The notes beneath the pieces were generated by a model, which did no database searches, had not been told where the DNA came from, and saw only the letters and a list, made by a program, of their open reading frames with translations. A DNA stretch of 64,000 nt from Bacillus sp. FJAT-45037. Its GTDB lineage: Bacteria > Bacillota > Bacilli > Bacillales > Bacillaceae_D. Location of the stretch: NCBI RefSeq assembly GCF_002797325.1, contig NZ_KZ454938.1, positions 1,810,267-1,874,266 on the forward strand. The letters are read 5' to 3'. A program made the position numbers and the translations under genes. The stretch's first letter is position 1, and each line of letters begins with the position of its first letter. Below, in pieces: positions 1-8,630 of this stretch.

Positions 1-43
1 TTATTATCCATATCACAACTTATACTTAAAGCATTAAAACAAA

Positions 44-312
44 AAAGCCCCCTCATCCCTAAGTAGGGACGAGTTGACTTTACCCGTGGTACCACCCTAA
101 TGAAAAGAGGAACTAACCGCACTCCTTTTTCACTCAGCATTCGTAACGTGAACGAGCCGTTGCATCCTACTAGATAACCGTTCGGTGCAAAACTAAAGGG
201 GGATTTTCGATTATGACATCGTGTTCAGGCTCACACCGTCCCTGAATCGCTTTTCTGATTGTTCATAACTTACTGTCCCTTATCATTGTCATCTGCTATA
301 TAAGTAATCCTT
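44..312 (-). ncRNA. T-box riboswitch leader (probably of ileS)
   Basis: Read on the minus strand, this untranslated leader carries the T-box core (AGGGTGGTACCACGGG, plus positions 83-98) followed by a terminator hairpin (arms 52-60 and 65-73, then a run of Ts). Upstream is a long Stem I-like region. T-box leaders sense uncharged tRNA and let transcription read through when the cognate amino acid is scarce. The gene it controls lies beyond the left edge. In bacilli the gene after divIVA is ileS, and an AUC triplet (202-204) sits where a specifier codon could be, so isoleucine is likely. The specifier assignment is an inference from hand folding. Confidence 0.92.
52..73 (-). terminator. T-box leader terminator hairpin
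   Basis: A 9-bp perfect stem (ctcatccct / agggacgag on the plus strand) with a 4-base loop is followed on the minus strand by GGGGCTTTTTT. It is the attenuator of the T-box leader and competes with the antiterminator that uses the T-box core. Confidence 0.85.
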
Positions 313-342
313 ATTATATGCTACTTGATCGATCCCGTGCAA
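313..342 (-). promoter_or_regulatory. SigA-type promoter of the T-box transcript
   Basis: On the minus strand TTGCAC (337-342) is followed after 18 bases by a consensus TATAAT (313-318). It lies just upstream of the T-box leader and just downstream of the divIVA stop, so it should start the T-box-controlled transcript. Confidence 0.6.
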
Positions 343-376
343 GGTCGTCTTCTAAAAAAGCTCATTCACTGACCGC

Positions 377-871
377 TTAAGAACGCTCTTCTGAAAATTC
401 AGCTTCCTCACGTTCGACAAACTCATCCCAGTCATCCGTGTTTAACATTTCAAGTTGTGCTTCAATTAACATCTTAAAACGCATCTTATAAACAGAGGCT
501 TGTTTTTTCAGTTCCTCCATTTCAATCATCACTTTACGAGACTTTGAAAGAGAGTCATTGATAATTCGATCAGAATTTTTTTCAGCTTCCTTCACAATCA
601 GCTGTGCTTCCTTTTGAGCATTGCGTCGCACTTCTTCTGCAGTCTCTTGCGCAATAAGAATTGATTTATTTAATGTTTCTTCAATGTTTTTAAAATGCTC
701 TAATTTTTCATCAAGGTCTGTGACACGATCAAACAAATCTTTCTTCTCGCGTAAAATTGCTTCATAATCTTTAATGACTTGGTCAAGGAATTCATTGACC
801 TCATCTTCGTCATACCCACGAAACCCTCGCGTGAATTCTTTGTTGTGAATATCCAATGGTGTTAAAGGCAC
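377..871 (-). CDS. divIVA: Cell division/septum placement protein DivIVA
   Basis: DivIVA binds negatively curved membrane at septa and poles and recruits partners (in Bacillus the Min system and the sporulation chromosome anchor). The N-terminal membrane-binding domain (PLTPLDIHNKEF, residues 2-13, then the GYDEDEVNEFLD stretch) is followed by a long charged coiled coil, typical of the family. I place the start at the GTG at 871, giving 164 residues: GGGGGTGG stands 5 bases upstream and the protein then begins exactly like known DivIVA. The longer frame upstream, with several cysteines, is unlike the family. It is the last gene before the T-box leader. Confidence 0.95.
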   Translation of the reverse strand: MPLTPLDIHNKEFTRGFRGYDEDEVNEFLDQVIKDYEAILREKKDLFDRVTDLDEKLEHFKNIEETLNKSILIAQETAEEVRRNAQKEAQLIVKEAEKNSDRIINDSLSKSRKVMIEMEELKKQASVYKMRFKMLIEAQLEMLNTDDWDEFVEREEAEFSEERS

Positions 872-1021
872 AATTGCCACCCCCGATTTTCTATGGTTTG
901 CTGTCCGTCCGATTTGGCAGCTACATTGTTTTACAGTTCTTTTCGACAAAAACAGAGTAAACCCTTTAATTTCCCACTACTATTTTGTGGGTATTATGTA
1001 AAATAATTCATATGAACACAC

Positions 1022-1795
1022 TTAAGTGAGTTTACCATAACGAATGCGCACTTTGTCTTTTTTTGTCCGACCTTCAAGCGAATCAATTTTACTACGCCCA
1101 TATCCACGAACTGAGATGTAATCTCCTTCTTTAACAACAAAGTCTACTTGATCACATATTCTCCAATTCACTTTAACTAGTCCCTTTTCAATATAAGGTC
1201 TTACTTTCGCTCTAGATAAGTTATAGATTTCAGATAGAACCGTATCAATTCGAAGTGATGAAATAGTCGCTGCCTCATCAGACCATGTAGCTGGTGATGA
1301 CTTGTACTCTGAAAGGGGAAGTGGCTCCATCCGCACACTCGCTTTTCCAATCTTTGTAACATTCATTTCGACAAAGTCAGCGATTTCACTTGCTACGATC
1401 ACTTGAGCCGTATCTTGTTCTACTGTAATATCTCCAAACTTGTGCCGCACTAAACCTATATTCATTAAAGAGCCAAGAACATCTGAATGAGTAAGCGTCA
1501 CAAATTTCGCCGGAAAATGGATGCTAAATAATGTAAGATCGAATTTAGAGGGATCAATTTCAAGATACGGTGGACATATGTAAGCACGCTTTCGCTCAGT
1601 CGTTGGTCCGCCCCCAAAACATTGGACAATGACATCTTCATCATGGCCGATAATCGACTTGACGATTGCTTGTTCTCTCGGGTCAAGGAAGTCCGTTCTC
1701 CGCACTTGATGCATTAAACCGACTTCCTCCTTCCACGATACCACTTGTTCGACAAAGGGTCTTTCTTCTTCCCTATAGTGCTGAAAGATTGACAT
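1022..1795 (-). CDS. ylmH: S4-domain RNA-binding protein YlmH
   Basis: YlmH carries a C-terminal S4 RNA-binding domain (about residues 182-240, with RIDTVLSEIYNLSRAKVRPYIEKG as its core helix-loop region, split here by description only). The N-terminal half is the conserved YlmH domain. The family has been linked to rescue of stalled large ribosomal subunits, acting like RqcP; this is family knowledge and not visible here. It is 257 residues, the expected length. It sits 10 bases downstream of ylmG in the sepF-ylmG-ylmH-divIVA run, so it is probably cotranscribed with division genes. Confidence 0.93.
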   Translation of the reverse strand: MSIFQHYREEERPFVEQVVSWKEEVGLMHQVRRTDFLDPREQAIVKSIIGHDEDVIVQCFGGGPTTERKRAYICPPYLEIDPSKFDLTLFSIHFPAKFVTLTHSDVLGSLMNIGLVRHKFGDITVEQDTAQVIVASEIADFVEMNVTKIGKASVRMEPLPLSEYKSSPATWSDEAATISSLRIDTVLSEIYNLSRAKVRPYIEKGLVKVNWRICDQVDFVVKEGDYISVRGYGRSKIDSLEGRTKKDKVRIRYGKLT

Positions 1796-1805
1796 AATCT
1801 AACCC

Positions 1806-2060
1806 CTAACTAAAAATCGCTAATACACCGTTACTTGCTAGACGAAGCACGATAATGGCAACGATCGGAGAAAGGTCTATCATTCCAAGTGGCGGAACAA
1901 AGCGTCTAAATGGCTCTAAATACGGCTCAACGATACTCCCTAAAAACTGACCAAATGAGGATTCACGCGCATTCGGAAACCATGAGAGAAGGATATAACC
2001 AATAATTAAAAATGAGTAGATATACATAGCGTTATATAATAAATAACCTATAGTTTGCAC
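1806..2060 (-). CDS. ylmG: YggT-family membrane protein YlmG
   Basis: This 84-residue protein has two hydrophobic segments (about residues 5-28 and 62-82) flanking a conserved loop with SWFPNARESSFGQFL and EPYLEPFRRFVPP motifs, which defines the YggT/YlmG family. The family occurs beside sepF in many Gram-positives and cyanobacteria and is tied to division or envelope organisation, but its activity is unknown. The start is a GTG at 2060, with AGGTGGTG 8 bases upstream. It lies between sepF and ylmH. Confidence 0.92.
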   Translation of the reverse strand: MQTIGYLLYNAMYIYSFLIIGYILLSWFPNARESSFGQFLGSIVEPYLEPFRRFVPPLGMIDLSPIVAIIVLRLASNGVLAIFS

Positions 2061-2086
2061 GAATCATTCACCACCTTTACCATACC

Positions 2087-2530
2087 TTAACGATCAAATT
2101 GTTCTTGCAACATTTCTGATATGGAGCCTGTTACATCAACATTATCAGGTGTACATAAGAAGATATTTTGACCGAGTTTTTGAATGTCTCCTCCAATAGC
2201 ATACACTGTTCCACTTAAAAAATCGACTACTCTCTTTGCTTGGTCATACGAAACACGTTGCAAGTTGATAATGACAGCTTTTCGATTCTTTAAATGATCC
2301 GCAATATCTTGTGCTTCATCATATGTTCTCGGTTCGACAAGAATGACTTTTGCCCCTTTTTGAACACTCTGTAAACTAACAACATTTCCTTGTGCTTGTT
2401 GTTTTTTGGACCCCTTATTATCGTTTGAAACAGGATCTAGTTCCTCATCTTGTTCATCGACTACCTCTTCGTACTCACGAACATCATCCTCTAATTCGAA
2501 AAAACGTTTAAACTTCTTCTTCATGCCCAC
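2087..2530 (-). CDS. sepF: Cell division protein SepF
   Basis: SepF binds FtsZ, bundles its protofilaments into rings and anchors them to the membrane through an N-terminal amphipathic helix. The sequence shows that basic/aromatic N-terminus ([12 protein letters not shown]), an acidic linker, and the C-terminal SepF domain (about residues 55-140, with [20 protein letters not shown] and a [14 protein letters not shown]-type core). I choose the GTG at 2530, seven bases after AGGAGG, giving 147 residues. The protein then starts M-G-M-K-K, like known SepF. A nearer ATG two codons upstream abuts the ribosome site. Confidence 0.95.
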   Translation of the reverse strand: MGMKKKFKRFFELEDDVREYEEVVDEQDEELDPVSNDNKGSKKQQAQGNVVSLQSVQKGAKVILVEPRTYDEAQDIADHLKNRKAVIINLQRVSYDQAKRVVDFLSGTVYAIGGDIQKLGQNIFLCTPDNVDVTGSISEMLQEQFDR

Positions 2531-2559
2531 AACCATCCCTCCTTGTACTATTTAAACCT

Positions 2560-3252
2560 TTAATTACTCACGTCTTCTTTTCCCACTAAGGCAGTACCTA
2601 CTCGTATAAAGGTAGCTCCTTCTTCAATCGCTATTTGATAATCATTTGACATACCCATTGATAACTCTGTACATGGTGCGTGAACCCATTGTTTTGTAGC
2701 AATTTCCATTTGGAGTTGCTTTAACTTCTTAAATATCGGCCTCGTTTCTTCAACATCCGAAACAAACGGTGCCATCGTCATCAAACCAATCACTACGATA
2801 GACGGATATTTAACTAGCTTTTCAATAAATGGTATCACCTCATCTGGTGATAACCCTGACTTTGATTCTTCTGCAGATACATTCACTTGTACAAAGCACG
2901 GAAGCTTTTTATCGTCCGCTAAACGCTTGTCCACTTCACTCGCTAACGACAAGCGATCAAGTGAATGTAAATAGGAGATATCATTTACGACATGTTTCAC
3001 TTTCTTTGATTGAAGTGAACCGATAAAATGCCATTTGGGCAGAATCCCTAATTCTCTCCGTTTCTGCTCTAGCCCTTCATGTCTATTTTCTCCGAAATGG
3101 ACAATGCCTGCTTCAAGTGCTTCTTGCGCTCGCTGGACACTTACATATTTTGTAACAGCGACAATGTGAATGTTCTCAGGACTTCTCCCGACTCTTTCAC
3201 AAATTGCAGCTATCTCTGATTGAATGTGATCAAGATTATGTTTTACTGACAA
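2560..3252 (-). CDS. ylmE: PLP homeostasis protein, YggS/PROSC family (YlmE)
   Basis: This 230-residue single-domain alanine-racemase-like barrel binds pyridoxal phosphate and keeps free PLP and amino acid pools balanced; no catalytic turnover is established. The conserved lysine is in IVAVTKYVS (about residue 35). Other family marks are GENRHEGLEQK, HFIGSLQSKK and LSMGMSNDYQIAIEEG. The start is a TTG at 3252 with AGGTGG 7 bases upstream. It lies between ylmD and sepF, the usual order. Confidence 0.95.
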   Translation of the reverse strand: MSVKHNLDHIQSEIAAICERVGRSPENIHIVAVTKYVSVQRAQEALEAGIVHFGENRHEGLEQKRRELGILPKWHFIGSLQSKKVKHVVNDISYLHSLDRLSLASEVDKRLADDKKLPCFVQVNVSAEESKSGLSPDEVIPFIEKLVKYPSIVVIGLMTMAPFVSDVEETRPIFKKLKQLQMEIATKQWVHAPCTELSMGMSNDYQIAIEEGATFIRVGTALVGKEDVSN

Positions 3253-3284
3253 CGTATAACCACCTAACCTTCTCCGTGACTATT

Positions 3285-4103
3285 CTACTTAAGTCCGATA
3301 TAACTCATCATACGCCCTGTTAAACCTGATTCAGCGCGATATGAGTACATCCTTTCATCACTTGCTGTACAAATCGTAGAAATTAAGATGTTTTCTTTCT
3401 TCACACCTTGATTAATTAATAATTCTTGATTTAATTTACGTAAATCAAGCTGATAGCGACCTTGATTATTCGGATAGAAAATGTTTTTCTCTTCTGCTAG
3501 TGGACAGATCTTGCAAACTGCTTCGACCGGCCTTTCGTCGACTTCATATGCCTCTCCACTAATACAAGGGCCAATAGCAACCTTTATGTCTTCAATAGGA
3601 ATCTGCTCATCATTGACCCATGCATCGATCATTTTCGGGCCAATGGAGGCTACTGTGCCTTTCCACCCTGCATGTGCCAAACCAACTGCTTGATGCTTCG
3701 GGGCAAAAAACAAGAGAGGAACACAGTCTGCATATAAACTTGTTAACAAAATCCCATTCTCTCTCGTGTATAAACCATCTGTTCCCTTTATCGCTGTCTC
3801 GAGTGTTGTCGCGCCAAGACCTTTTTCTTGGTGTGAAATTTTTTGAATTGTAGCTTCGTGAATTTGTTCAGAGCTTACCCATCGTTCAAGTGGCATACGT
3901 AATTTTCGTGCTAAACGTACACGATTTTCACGCACATCTTGCTCATTATCTTGAACATGAAAACCCATATTTAGAGAGGAAAAAGGCGGCTGGCTGACTC
4001 CGCCATCTCTTGTAGAGATCCCAGCAAGGAGTGTTGGGTGCTCAGTTTGCCAACGATCTACGGATAAATGTGTGTCATCTTGTTGAATAAATGGTTCACC
4101 CAT
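3285..4103 (-). CDS. pgeF: Peptidoglycan editing factor PgeF (YlmD), laccase-like
   Basis: Members of this family (formerly multicopper oxidase-like YfiH/YlmD) remove wrongly incorporated L-serine from UDP-MurNAc precursors in E. coli; some act on purine nucleosides. The metal/active-site marks are visible: LYADCVPLLFF and GLAHAGWKGTV, with further GPCISGEAYEV. I start at the ATG at 4103 (272 residues), 7 bases after AGGTGG; a GTG two codons upstream is too close to that site. Position upstream of ylmE and sepF matches the bacillus order, linking it to wall synthesis. Confidence 0.92.
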   Translation of the reverse strand: MGEPFIQQDDTHLSVDRWQTEHPTLLAGISTRDGGVSQPPFSSLNMGFHVQDNEQDVRENRVRLARKLRMPLERWVSSEQIHEATIQKISHQEKGLGATTLETAIKGTDGLYTRENGILLTSLYADCVPLLFFAPKHQAVGLAHAGWKGTVASIGPKMIDAWVNDEQIPIEDIKVAIGPCISGEAYEVDERPVEAVCKICPLAEEKNIFYPNNQGRYQLDLRKLNQELLINQGVKKENILISTICTASDERMYSYRAESGLTGRMMSYIGLK

Positions 4104-4195
4104 CCACACTCCACCTGCTTCCTTTTGCTATCATTCATAGTTTGTTTCTAGTTTACCATAATTGACCGCTTGCAAGAAACGACTTTATTCCTTTT

Positions 4196-4489
4196 TCATC
4201 GCCTTCTTACTGTCGTCTGTTGACTTATATTCGGAAGTGGGGGCCTTAGACTTTCTGGGACCTCAACAAGAATCACATCGGATCCAATTTTTATAATGTT
4301 TTTCCAAGGAATGATTATTTCTTGTTCTTCCCGTCCAAATAAGCCCATCATTTTTCCTGTACTGTTAATCACCATCGCTTCAATGGCACCTGTATTTAAA
4401 TTGATATCTAGGTCGGTCAAATGTCCTAAGCGCTTTCCATTCTCCATGTTAACGATGTCTTTAGATTGTAGATCTGATATTTTCATCAT
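4196..4489 (-). CDS. ylmC: YlmC/YmxH-family sporulation protein (PRC-barrel)
   Basis: This 97-residue protein has a PRC-barrel fold signature: DLQSKDIVNMENGKRLGHL followed by a second half with FGREEQEIIIPWKNIIKIG. The family is found only in spore formers and is annotated as sporulation-related, without a known biochemical role. The start is the first of two adjacent ATGs, 8 bases after AGGTG. It lies between sigG and ylmD; a hairpin separates it from sigG. Confidence 0.88.
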   Translation of the reverse strand: MMKISDLQSKDIVNMENGKRLGHLTDLDINLNTGAIEAMVINSTGKMMGLFGREEQEIIIPWKNIIKIGSDVILVEVPESLRPPLPNISQQTTVRRR

Positions 4490-4590
4490 CGTCTATACAC
4501 CTCGCTTGTTTATTAGCCTTTCATTCATTGTATGCAAGTTGTACGATAGATTATGAACATCACTCATATTATTAAGTAAAAAAGAAAAAA

Positions 4591-4628
4591 ACGTAGAGCC
4601 TCTTCTGCATCGAGAGAGGGCTCTACGT
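4591..4628 (-). terminator. Terminator after sigG
   Basis: The plus strand has acgtagagcc (4591-4600) and ggctctacgt (4619-4628), a perfect 10-bp stem followed on the minus strand by a T-rich run. It starts right at the sigG stop codon and separates it from ylmC. Confidence 0.88.
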
Positions 4629-4630
4629 TT

Positions 4631-5416
4631 TCAACTTTGGGCGTGCTTATTCATTTGCTGAATCGCTGCTTTTTCAAGCCTTGATACTTGCGCTTGCGAA
4701 ATACCAATTTCATCAGCCACTTCCATCTGTGTCTTGCCTTGATAAAACCTCATATTCAAAATCATTTTCTCACGGTCATTCAATCTGACCATCGCTTCTT
4801 TTAACGCAATTTCTTCCACCCAGTTTACGTCTTTATTACGATCATCACTAATTTGATCCATGACGAAAATAGGATCTCCTCCGTCATTGTAAATTGGTTC
4901 AAATAATGAAACTGGATCTTGGATCGCATCTAGTGCAAACACGACATCTTCTTTTGGAACATCTAAGATTTTCGCAATTTCTTGAACCGTGGGCTCCGTT
5001 TCACGCTTTTTTTCAGCCATTAGTTGATCACGCACTTGTAATGCTTTGTAGGCAATATCTCGCAATGACCTTGATACACGAATAGGGTTATTATCTCGTA
5101 AATAACGTCTAATTTCACCAATGATCATTGGCACTGCATACGTTGAAAATTTAACATTTTGACCTAAATCGAAATTGTCAATCGACTTCATTAATCCAAT
5201 GCAACCGACTTGAAACAGATCATCGACGTATTCCCCGCGATTGTTGAAACGTTGAATGACGCTAAGTACTAAACGTAAATTCCCATTCACTAACACTTCT
5301 CTTGCACTGTAATCACCACTTTGAAGCTGAGTAAAAAGTACGCGCATTTCTGTGCTTTTTAATACTGGAAGCTTCGATGTATCCACACCACAAATTTCAA
5401 CTTTATTTCGTGTCAA
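4631..5416 (-). CDS. sigG: RNA polymerase sporulation sigma factor SigG
   Basis: SigG directs late transcription in the engulfed forespore. The protein (261 residues) contains the SigG-specific N-terminus NKVEICGVDTSKLP (bound by anti-sigma factors), region 2 (QRFNNRGEYVDDLFQVGCIGLM, quoted in two pieces elsewhere, and KFSTYAVPMIIGEIRRYLRD), and a region 4 helix-turn-helix near the end (GISQAQVSRLEKAA). It starts with TTG, 7 bases after an AGGAGGG site, which may keep translation modest. A SigF/SigG-type promoter stands upstream, and a strong terminator follows. It is downstream of sigE as in Bacillus. Confidence 0.98.
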   Translation of the reverse strand: MTRNKVEICGVDTSKLPVLKSTEMRVLFTQLQSGDYSAREVLVNGNLRLVLSVIQRFNNRGEYVDDLFQVGCIGLMKSIDNFDLGQNVKFSTYAVPMIIGEIRRYLRDNNPIRVSRSLRDIAYKALQVRDQLMAEKKRETEPTVQEIAKILDVPKEDVVFALDAIQDPVSLFEPIYNDGGDPIFVMDQISDDRNKDVNWVEEIALKEAMVRLNDREKMILNMRFYQGKTQMEVADEIGISQAQVSRLEKAAIQQMNKHAQS

Positions 5417-5454
5417 TTCTTTCCCTCCTAACGCGGGGAGATGATGTCAAGTAA

Positions 5455-5482
5455 AGTATCTCCTCCGAAGGGAAAAATATGC
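5455..5482 (-). promoter_or_regulatory. SigF/SigG-type forespore promoter of sigG
   Basis: On the minus strand GCATA (5478-5482) is followed after 14 bases by GGAGATACT (5455-5463). This fits the SigF consensus (GYWTA, GGNNANAHT) at every defined position, and the -35 also fits SigG. In B. subtilis spoIIIG is first read by SigF and then by SigG itself. The -10 lies 38 bases before the TTG start of sigG. Confidence 0.72.
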
Positions 5483-5558
5483 ACAAGCTAATATCAGTCA
5501 ATTTCGACTAAATCAATCGGTTGTTGGTATGAAAAGAAAAACATCTACGAAAAAAAAT

Positions 5559-6272
5559 TTAGACCATTTTGTTGAATTCTTTTTGTAATCGTTTAATAAT
5601 TCGTTTCTCTAGTCTCGATATATATGATTGGGAGATACCTAGCATGTCCGCGACATCTTTTTGCGTTTTTTCTTCTTCACCTGCCAATCCAAAGCGTAAT
5701 TCCATAATTTGCTTTTCTCTCTCATTTAACGTGTGGAGGGCTTTTACGAGAAGTTTTCTATCAACTTTTTCTTCTATACCTCGTGTAATGATATCCTCCT
5801 CTGTACCAAGTACATCGGACAAAAGAAGCTCATTCCCATCCCAATCAATATTTAGTGGCTCATCAAATGATACTTCTGAGCGGGTTTTGTTGTTTCTACG
5901 TAAATACATAAGAATTTCATTTTCTATACATCGTGAGGCATAGGTTGCAAGTTTTATTTTTTTTTCGGGATTAAATGTGTTTACGGCTTTAATTAATCCA
6001 ATCGTGCCAATACTAATCAAGTCTTCAATATTAATACCAGTATTTTCGAACTTTCTTGCAATATAGACGACTAGCCTTAAATTACGTTCGATTAGCATGG
6101 ATCGAACAGCTTTATCGCCTGAAGGTAGTTTTTTGAGGAGCACTGCTTCTTCTTCTTTTGAAAGAGGTGGTGGGAGCGCTTCGCTACCTCCAATATAATA
6201 GATTTCATCTGGTTTCATCCCCAAACGATCTAGAATACGAAACCACCATAGTCTGATCTTCAGCTTCAACAT
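5559..6272 (-). CDS. sigE: RNA polymerase sporulation sigma factor SigE (pro-SigE)
   Basis: SigE controls early mother-cell transcription. The 237-residue protein begins with a basic amphipathic pro-sequence (about 27 residues) that tethers it to the membrane until SpoIIGA cleaves it near the conserved [16 protein letters not shown] stretch. Region 2 ([25 protein letters not shown]-type core [12 protein letters not shown]) and the C-terminal helix-turn-helix ([14 protein letters not shown]) are intact. The start is the ATG at 6272, 9 bases after AGGAGG, rather than a TTG two codons earlier. It lies 26 bases after spoIIGA, its protease gene, in one operon. Confidence 0.98.
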   Translation of the reverse strand: MLKLKIRLWWFRILDRLGMKPDEIYYIGGSEALPPPLSKEEEAVLLKKLPSGDKAVRSMLIERNLRLVVYIARKFENTGINIEDLISIGTIGLIKAVNTFNPEKKIKLATYASRCIENEILMYLRRNNKTRSEVSFDEPLNIDWDGNELLLSDVLGTEEDIITRGIEEKVDRKLLVKALHTLNEREKQIMELRFGLAGEEEKTQKDVADMLGISQSYISRLEKRIIKRLQKEFNKMV

Positions 6273-6298
6273 TTGCAATCTCCTCCTTTGATGTCTCG

Positions 6299-7228
6299 TT
6301 AATTGGCAATTGTGCTTACTGACGGCCCTAGAACAAGCGATGGGTGAATAATGCTTCTGTACGCTTGTTCAGGTGATAACTCTTGATCTTGCAAACCAAC
6401 TAACACATGCTTTGTCTTAAACTCATGTCCGCCATGCTTCACTATCACATAATCAGGTTTGAGGGCCGTAAGAAATGGTGTCGATTGTCCAATCACTTTA
6501 TACGGAATCACTTTTGTGCGCTTTAATAATTCATCTGTAACATCATTCTCGTCGTCGGTCGTCATAGTTAAATTTAATAATTGTTGAATGCAATCTTGTC
6601 CAAAAGCATCATATAAGCATGATGCTTCTAAAATCATCACCGGAGCCTTAGTAATCGGATCGTGAAGTTTATTACCACTATCAATCAATCCATCTGTTCG
6701 TATCAGATGTCCATCAATGCAAATTTGTACAGTAGCTAATTGTTGGTATTCGATTCTCTTAACTTCCATTGTCTCGATTCGATGTTTTGAAAAGAACCAT
6801 ACAAGTGGAAAGCCTATCACGACAAAGACCCAACTAATGCCACTACCGTATCCCGCTGCTGCTGGGGAAGATACAGCCTCCAATAGATCAATTTCTGTTC
6901 GCCAAAAATAATGTAGAGCGAACAAGCCACCACCTGTCATAAAGGTAACAAAGTAAAACATAAAGAAACTTTGAAGAAAGTACTTCCACCTCTTAAATCC
7001 AAAGGCAATGAGAACAATCAAAATGGAATAAATTAATTTCATCCATGGTTGATAAAATAAACTACCAATAGGTGTGAACATTAAAAAGATAATCAATGAG
7101 GCAAATAAAGCGGCTAAAATAAATCTAACATGGAGAAACTTTCGCTTAAGAGCAATAGCTGTTAAAGCAATTAATAAATAGTCAATGCAAAGATTAAGAA
7201 ACCAGATCACATCGAGGTAAAGAGTCAT
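6299..7228 (-). CDS. spoIIGA: Sigma-E processing aspartyl peptidase SpoIIGA
   Basis: SpoIIGA is the septal membrane protease that removes the pro-sequence of SigE after a signal (SpoIIR) from the forespore. The N-terminal half has about five membrane helices (residues 5-145); the C-terminal half is the cytoplasmic aspartyl protease domain with the catalytic LIDSGN motif near residue 180. I start at the ATG at 7228 (309 residues), 5 bases after AGAAGGG, since the protein then begins MTLYLDVIW like known homologues. It is cotranscribed with sigE from a 22-bp-spaced promoter. Confidence 0.96.
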   Translation of the reverse strand: MTLYLDVIWFLNLCIDYLLIALTAIALKRKFLHVRFILAALFASLIIFLMFTPIGSLFYQPWMKLIYSILIVLIAFGFKRWKYFLQSFFMFYFVTFMTGGGLFALHYFWRTEIDLLEAVSSPAAAGYGSGISWVFVVIGFPLVWFFSKHRIETMEVKRIEYQQLATVQICIDGHLIRTDGLIDSGNKLHDPITKAPVMILEASCLYDAFGQDCIQQLLNLTMTTDDENDVTDELLKRTKVIPYKVIGQSTPFLTALKPDYVIVKHGGHEFKTKHVLVGLQDQELSPEQAYRSIIHPSLVLGPSVSTIAN

Positions 7229-7258
7229 CGCATCCCTTCTTACCATTGTTTTGAACTA

Positions 7259-7292
7259 AGTATATAGTAAAGTCTATTAATTAGTCTGTCAG
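7259..7292 (-). promoter_or_regulatory. Candidate Spo0A-dependent spoIIG promoter (22-bp spacer)
   Basis: On the minus strand CTGACA (7287-7292) and TATACT (7259-7264) are separated by 22 bases. The B. subtilis spoIIG promoter is known for good SigA hexamers at this abnormal distance, which makes it depend on phosphorylated Spo0A. A tgtctga sequence (7340-7346) upstream is only a partial 0A-box (consensus TGTCGAA). The gene assignment is certain; the promoter is inferred. Confidence 0.6.
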
Positions 7293-7402
7293 TTCATGAC
7301 GAGCAACTAGAGGTTATTTTGAAAGATTTTCAGCTATTCTGTCTGAAAACTTTTTATTTCTAATTGCATAGAACATAACGCCTACTTAAACAAAAGTAAA
7401 AA

Positions 7403-7434
7403 AGCCTCGATACCAAATCGGTATCGAGGCTTTT
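7403..7434 (-). terminator. Terminator after ftsZ
   Basis: A 12-bp perfect stem (agcctcgatacc / ggtatcgaggct) with a 5-base loop is followed on the minus strand by TTTTTT. It ends the ftsA-ftsZ transcript, 9 bases or so past the ftsZ stop, and isolates spoIIGA. Confidence 0.92.
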
Positions 7435-7442
7435 GCTAATTA

Positions 7443-8591
7443 TTATCTTGTGCGGTTACGGCGGTTACGTAAAAATGTAGGGATGTCCAATGTGTCAGAA
7501 GAGTCTTGCGGCTGTTGAGATTGTTGTTGTTGTTGGAATTTCGACTCTTTTTGAGGCTCTTCTTGCATTGGCTTTACTTGTTGTTGTTGCTGTTGCTTCA
7601 TTTGGTTTTGAGGCGTTTGACGTTGTGGCTTATTCTCCGTGTCATCAAAACCTGTTGCAATAACCGTTACAATGATTTCATCTTTTAAATTTTCATTAAT
7701 AACAGAACCGAAGATCATGTTTACTTCTGCATCAGAAGCTGCTGAAACAATTTCTGCGGCTTCATGTACTTCATATAAACTTAAGTTTGATCCACCAGTA
7801 ATGTTCATTAGAACACCTTGAGCACCATCTACAGATGTTTCAAGTAATGGACTTGAAATGGCTTTTTTAGCCGCTTCTGATGCACGGTTTTCGCCAGTTG
7901 CAATGCCAATTCCCATTAATGCAGAACCTTTATCTGTCATAATTGTCTTTACATCTGCAAAGTCTAGGTTAATCAGACCAGGTACGGCAATTAAGTCAGA
8001 GATCCCCTGCACACCTTGACGAAGTACGTTGTCAGCTTCGCGGAATGCTTCAAGCATTGGTGTATTCTTATCAACAATTTCAAGTAGACGATCATTAGGA
8101 ATAACAATTAATGTATCTACTTTTTCTTTTAAAGCACCAATTCCTGTTGCTGCTTGATTTTGACGTTTACGACCTTCAAAGGTAAATGGACGTGTTACCA
8201 CCCCTACTGTTAGGGCCCCGATCTCTTTTGCCACTTCAGCAATAACAGGTGCTGCTCCAGTTCCTGTTCCACCACCCATTCCAGCTGTGATGAAGACCAT
8301 ATCTGCGCCTTGAAGAACTTCCTCTAATTGGTCACGACTTTCTTCTGCTGCTTTTTTTCCAATATCAGGATTAGCACCAGCACCTAAGCCACGAGTTAAT
8401 TTTCCACCAAGCTGTAACTTGATCTCTGCTTTTGACAGATGCAACGCTTGTGCATCCGTATTAACAGCTATAAATTCTACACCTTGCAAACCATTTTCAA
8501 TCATTCGGTTAACGGCATTACTACCTCCGCCACCTACACCAATTACTTTAATTTGTGCTAATTGATCCATATCCATTTCAAATTCTAACAT
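7443..8591 (-). CDS. ftsZ: Cell division GTPase FtsZ
   Basis: FtsZ is the tubulin-like GTPase that polymerises into the Z-ring at midcell. The GTP-binding [13 protein letters not shown] stretch (residues 18-30), the tubulin signature [10 protein letters not shown] (about 105-114), and the T7 loop region [11 protein letters not shown] are intact. The long C-terminal linker is very rich in glutamine (about residues 325-365), and the end [12 protein letters not shown] is the conserved peptide that binds FtsA, SepF and EzrA. It is 382 residues and lies 39 bases after ftsA in one operon. Confidence 0.99.
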   Translation of the reverse strand: MLEFEMDMDQLAQIKVIGVGGGGSNAVNRMIENGLQGVEFIAVNTDAQALHLSKAEIKLQLGGKLTRGLGAGANPDIGKKAAEESRDQLEEVLQGADMVFITAGMGGGTGTGAAPVIAEVAKEIGALTVGVVTRPFTFEGRKRQNQAATGIGALKEKVDTLIVIPNDRLLEIVDKNTPMLEAFREADNVLRQGVQGISDLIAVPGLINLDFADVKTIMTDKGSALMGIGIATGENRASEAAKKAISSPLLETSVDGAQGVLMNITGGSNLSLYEVHEAAEIVSAASDAEVNMIFGSVINENLKDEIIVTVIATGFDDTENKPQRQTPQNQMKQQQQQQVKPMQEEPQKESKFQQQQQSQQPQDSSDTLDIPTFLRNRRNRTR

Positions 8592-8630
8592 TTAAGGTCC
8601 CCCTAATCAGACTGTGTGCATCATTTGCTA

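Noticed and set aside
872-949. Longer DivIVA start with a cysteine-rich N-terminus
   Set aside because: Family proteins begin at the GTG with PLTPLDIHN; the extension covers the ribosome site GGGGGTGG.
5569-5943. 124-codon open frame on the plus strand inside sigE
   Set aside because: It lies wholly antisense to the well-conserved sigE, has no ribosome site and a composition typical of a shadow frame.
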